Source: an uncultured Clostridia bacterium
GTDB lineage: Bacteria > Bacillota_A > Clostridia > Christensenellales > Aristaeellaceae
Assembly: GCA_947165745.1 (NCBI GenBank)
Contig: CAMVBO010000062.1
Location: 1 to 7,974, forward strand
Reading direction: 5' to 3'
DNA length: 7,974 nucleotides
A model generated the notes under the pieces. That model saw only the letters and a program-made list of their open reading frames with translations, did no database searches and was not told where the DNA came from. A program made the position numbers and the translations under genes. Of the stretch, positions 6,069 through 7,974 are shown piece after piece (position 1 is the stretch's first letter; each line of letters begins with the position of its first letter).

Positions 6069-7150
6069 CACAAAAGGTGTGGTTGGTACACTTTCATGTC
6101 AATACAGCGGTGGATCATCTGCATCCGCTGGTAGGCTTCGCTCAGCGCCACGATGTCCAGCGTCTCCCTGCCGTTCAGAATGGCGATCTCCTGCGCATCG
6201 TGGATCAGGGAAACCACGATGGAGATGACCCCGGCGCTGTGTTCGTACAGCCACTCGATGATGGCTTCCGTGATGTCCATTCGGTTGCAAACATACTGGT
6301 AGCCGAACAGCGTCCCACAGAACTCCCGGAAGTTCCTGTCATAGGGCAATTCGCTGTAGTGAAGGCCCAGAGAGCGGCGGGCGAGCTGCATGGCCTGCTC
6401 GAAGAACTGGCAGCTGTCGGGCGTGCCGACCATGCAGATGGAGATGCCGGAGCAGTTGATGAGCTGGGTCAGGGAGCCCACCAGTGCCTTGCCGTTTTTG
6501 CTGTTGACGACATGCTGGATCTCATCCACGACCAGCAGCCCGATGTGGTTCAGCGCCACCTGGCTCACGGAGCCGATGAGCATATCCGTGGTCGCCCTTG
6601 CCCGCACGGCGTTGTCGTAATACCGGGTATCCAGCTCCTCGTCCACCTGCCGCAGGATCTCCAGCAGAAGCCCCTTTACGGAGCTGTCAAACGGACATTG
6701 CACCACCACACAGGGCACGATCTTTGTGCGCGGCTGTTCCAGCTCGATGATCCTGTTTTCGGAGATCAGCCGGATGCCTTGGAGATAGCGCTGCTCTTGC
6801 CGATGCCGGAGGTGCCGATGATCGTGAAGCTGTCTGAGCCGCCCAGGATGCCGCTGTAATCCCTCTGTCTCACCGCCTTGTAGTTTCTCGGCATACTGAC
6901 TTACAGCCAGCCTGGAGCCCTTCTTCTGGAGGCTGCGGATGAGCGCGAGGTACAGCTTGCTGTAGACCTCCACGCTCATCGCGGAGGGCAGGTAGATGTC
7001 GTAGAGGTCCGACAGCTTCATCAGGCGCATGGCCTCATCCCGGTCACACACGCCGGGGTCGTACTCCGGCATCACCTTCAGCGCCCGCATCAGTTCATCC
7101 CCGGACAGCATCCGGGGCAGCGCCCCGATGAGCGCGTTGGCATCAATCAT
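6065..7150 (-). CDS. TnsC/TniB-like AAA+ transposition ATPase, Walker A region frameshifted and C terminus short
   Basis: TnsC/TniB-type proteins are AAA+ ATPases that bind target DNA and activate the TnsB-type transposase. The 361-codon frame matches this family at residues 1-83, then again from about 125: Walker B GLLVVDEIQH (204-213), sensor-1-like CMVGTPD (239-245), LARRSLGL (256-263) and the C-terminal subdomain around residues 297-345. Between, residues 84-124 are nonsense-like (HDHRHLRHRQEQR). In the next frame the same bases read GGSDSFTIIGTSGIGKSS, with the Walker A at 6790-6816. Two cancelling shifts are therefore needed, one near 6893-6905 (one extra base, or a 4-base AGTC/CAGT duplication) and one near 6775-6778 (one base missing). 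As read, the protein lacks a P-loop and should not hydrolyse ATP. It also ends early; relatives continue well past the YQ-x-x-x-x-MIH helix. ATG overlaps the upstream transposase by 8 nt, with GGGAGG ahead, implying translational coupling. Sequencing error is an alternative to real decay. Confidence 0.82.
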   Translation of the reverse strand: MIDANALIGALPRMLSGDELMRALKVMPEYDPGVCDRDEAMRLMKLSDLYDIYLPSAMSVEVYSKLYLALIRSLQKKGSRLAVSQYAEKLQGGETEGLQRHPGRLRQLHDHRHLRHRQEQRYLQGIRLISENRIIELEQPRTKIVPCVVVQCPFDSSVKGLLLEILRQVDEELDTRYYDNAVRARATTDMLIGSVSQVALNHIGLLVVDEIQHVVNSKNGKALVGSLTQLINCSGISICMVGTPDSCQFFEQAMQLARRSLGLHYSELPYDRNFREFCGTLFGYQYVCNRMDITEAIIEWLYEHSAGVISIVVSLIHDAQEIAILNGRETLDIVALSEAYQRMQMIHRCIDMKVYQPHLLC

Positions 7151-7974
7151 CCACCTGGCCTCCCTTCATGTAATCCCTGTGCTTCCGAAGCTGCTCCCGG
7201 CTCCGGTTCCCGCGGATATTCTTCATCTTTGTTTCGCCGGTCCTCTTCACGGTTCCCGCGATGGTTTCGATGTGGTCCGCCAGGTCGATCCGTGCCTGGA
7301 GGCTTTCCTCCTGCGCTGCCCTGACCAGCCGCTTTCGGCTCTCCTGTGCCTGCTGCACGCCGTTCAGGTCCTTCCCGGCGTACCTGCCCTCAATGAGATC
7401 AAAGCGCACATACGCCCCATGGTCGATGAGCCACACGCAGCCCACATCATCCGGATTATAGGCCACCACAGCATTTCCGCCCTGGAGGTACTGTTCGGTG
7501 TAGTCGTCATGCCTGTAGCACATCTGGTTGACCTTCAGCCCGGAGCGGGAGAACCTGCCCGTGGTACGCGGCAGCAGCGTGAGGATGAGCTGCTCACGGG
7601 AAACGGGAATCAGGTCGGCGGACGGCTGCTTCCGCCCGTAGTTCCAGATCGCGGCTGCGTAAGGCTGAACCCCCTTTACAAGCATATCATCCGTGTAGGG
7701 GTAGTTCTCGATGATCCGCCTGCCGTTGTAGTACAGGACGCAATTCAGCACGACCTTCTCAAACTGTTCCATGGTCAGGCAGGCGTCCTTCCTGTAGTCA
7801 TGCGCGCCGCGCTCCTGATAGTCCGGCTCGATGACGCCCTTGCCCTTCAGGTGGGGCTTGAACGCACTTTGGATCAGGTCGAAGAACTTTTCCACCGCGC
7901 CCTTCAGTTCAGGCCGGTACGCGGGAAGGTTCACCACCGTGACGCCCAGCTCCGCGATCTGCTCGAAGTTCTGG
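7143..7974 (-). CDS. TnsB-like DDE transposase (rve / Mu transposase C-terminal), C-terminal part
   Basis: The frame is open to the right edge, so the gene continues beyond it; a GTG at 7937 is internal, since QNFEQIAELGVTVV reads in frame upstream of it. The visible 277 codons begin within the end of the RNase-H-fold catalytic domain: LPAYRPELKGAVEKFFDLIQ, whose Glu (codon 7890-7892) is the expected third acidic residue of the DDE triad. A linker with a helical LTMEQFEKVVLNCVLYYN stretch follows, then the small beta-barrel Mu-transposase C-terminal domain (around GLKVNQMCYRHDDY and VAYNPDDVGCVWLIDHG), and a charged basic helical tail that in TnsB-type proteins contacts the ATPase partner. 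This enzyme class cuts and joins transposon ends. The stop overlaps the TnsC-like start in ATGATTGA, so the two are one operon. The N-terminal DNA-binding region and first two catalytic Asp residues lie outside the window. Confidence 0.9.
   Translation of the reverse strand, partial: QNFEQIAELGVTVVNLPAYRPELKGAVEKFFDLIQSAFKPHLKGKGVIEPDYQERGAHDYRKDACLTMEQFEKVVLNCVLYYNGRRIIENYPYTDDMLVKGVQPYAAAIWNYGRKQPSADLIPVSREQLILTLLPRTTGRFSRSGLKVNQMCYRHDDYTEQYLQGGNAVVAYNPDDVGCVWLIDHGAYVRFDLIEGRYAGKDLNGVQQAQESRKRLVRAAQEESLQARIDLADHIETIAGTVKRTGETKMKNIRGNRSREQLRKHRDYMKGGQVDD

Larger units (their letters stand above)
6065..7974 (-). mobile_element. Tn7/Tn5053-like transposition module, partial and probably decayed
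   Basis: A TnsB-like transposase and a TnsC/TniB-like ATPase lie in one overlapping operon, the conserved core of Tn7- and Tn5053-type elements. The expected target-selector gene (TniQ/TnsD) is not downstream: the ATPase gene stops early and a MATE gene in the same direction follows after 131 bp. No clear transposon end, TnsB-site array or target duplication was found between 5934 and 6110. Frame damage in the ATPase and its shortened tail suggest a remnant, with the left junction probably around 6065-6105. Confidence 0.6.

Noticed and set aside
6068..6080. ACAC-aaaag-GTGT stem near the transposon edge as a terminator or transposon end
   Set aside because: Only 4 bp, no T-run in a useful place, and no matching repeat elsewhere in the window.
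6056..6859. 267-codon plus-strand frame opposite the TnsC-like gene
   Set aside because: The minus-strand protein has Walker B and sensor-like motifs and the operon overlap; the plus-strand product matches nothing I recognise.
6766..6903. The adjacent-frame Walker A segment as a separate small gene
   Set aside because: It is bounded by stops and matches the middle of a TnsC-like protein whose N and C parts are in the other frame, so it is a frameshifted segment.

Overview
The window looks like chromosomal DNA of a fairly GC-rich Firmicute of the class Clostridia, probably gut-associated. This is inferred from protein families rather than from a marker gene. The evidence is strong AGGAGG-type ribosome binding sites, an ABC importer of the LplA/LplB/YtcP type, a MATE transporter of a form I associate with Clostridia, and a TnsB/TnsC-like transposition pair of the Firmicute type.

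Layout, left to right. (1) Bases 1-196, minus strand: the N-terminal 65 codons of an IS4-family transposase that runs off the window. Just upstream of it are two back-to-back perfect inverted repeats, and one of them overlaps its ribosome binding site. (2) Bases 197-617: a relatively AT-rich intergenic stretch holding these IS-end structures, a weak leftward terminator-like hairpin and a good sigma-A promoter (TTGACA, 17-nt spacer, TATACT). (3) Bases 618-4116, plus strand: a three-gene operon for a CUT1-type carbohydrate/oligosaccharide importer, made of an exported solute-binding protein and two membrane permeases. The ATPase is absent, as is usual for this subfamily. Both intergenic spacers carry a short hairpin with the same GCTT loop. 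(4) Bases 4146-5933, minus strand: a MATE-family transporter fused at its C terminus to a GHKL/RsbW-like ATPase domain that looks degenerate. It converges on the importer operon with only 29 bp between stop codons. (5) Bases 6065-7974, minus strand: the end of a Tn7/Tn5053-like transposition module, with the C-terminal part of a TnsB-like DDE transposase (running off the window) overlapping a TnsC/TniB-like AAA+ ATPase gene by 8 nt.

The most informative details are in the right half. The TnsC-like gene is open along its length, but its Walker A segment is only readable in another frame, bounded by two frameshifts that cancel each other. The ATPase C terminus also stops early. The -35 box of a near-consensus promoter for the MATE fusion lies on its stop codon, so an outward promoter at the edge of a decayed transposon may now drive a transporter gene. 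No TniQ/TnsD, TnsA, CRISPR array, tRNA or rRNA was seen.

How the parts work together: the solute-binding protein captures a sugar or related ligand and passes it to the heterodimeric permease, powered by an MsmX/MsmK-type ATPase presumably encoded elsewhere. The MATE fusion would be an independent exporter. The flanking transposase genes suggest the importer and MATE genes sit in a region reshaped by mobile elements.
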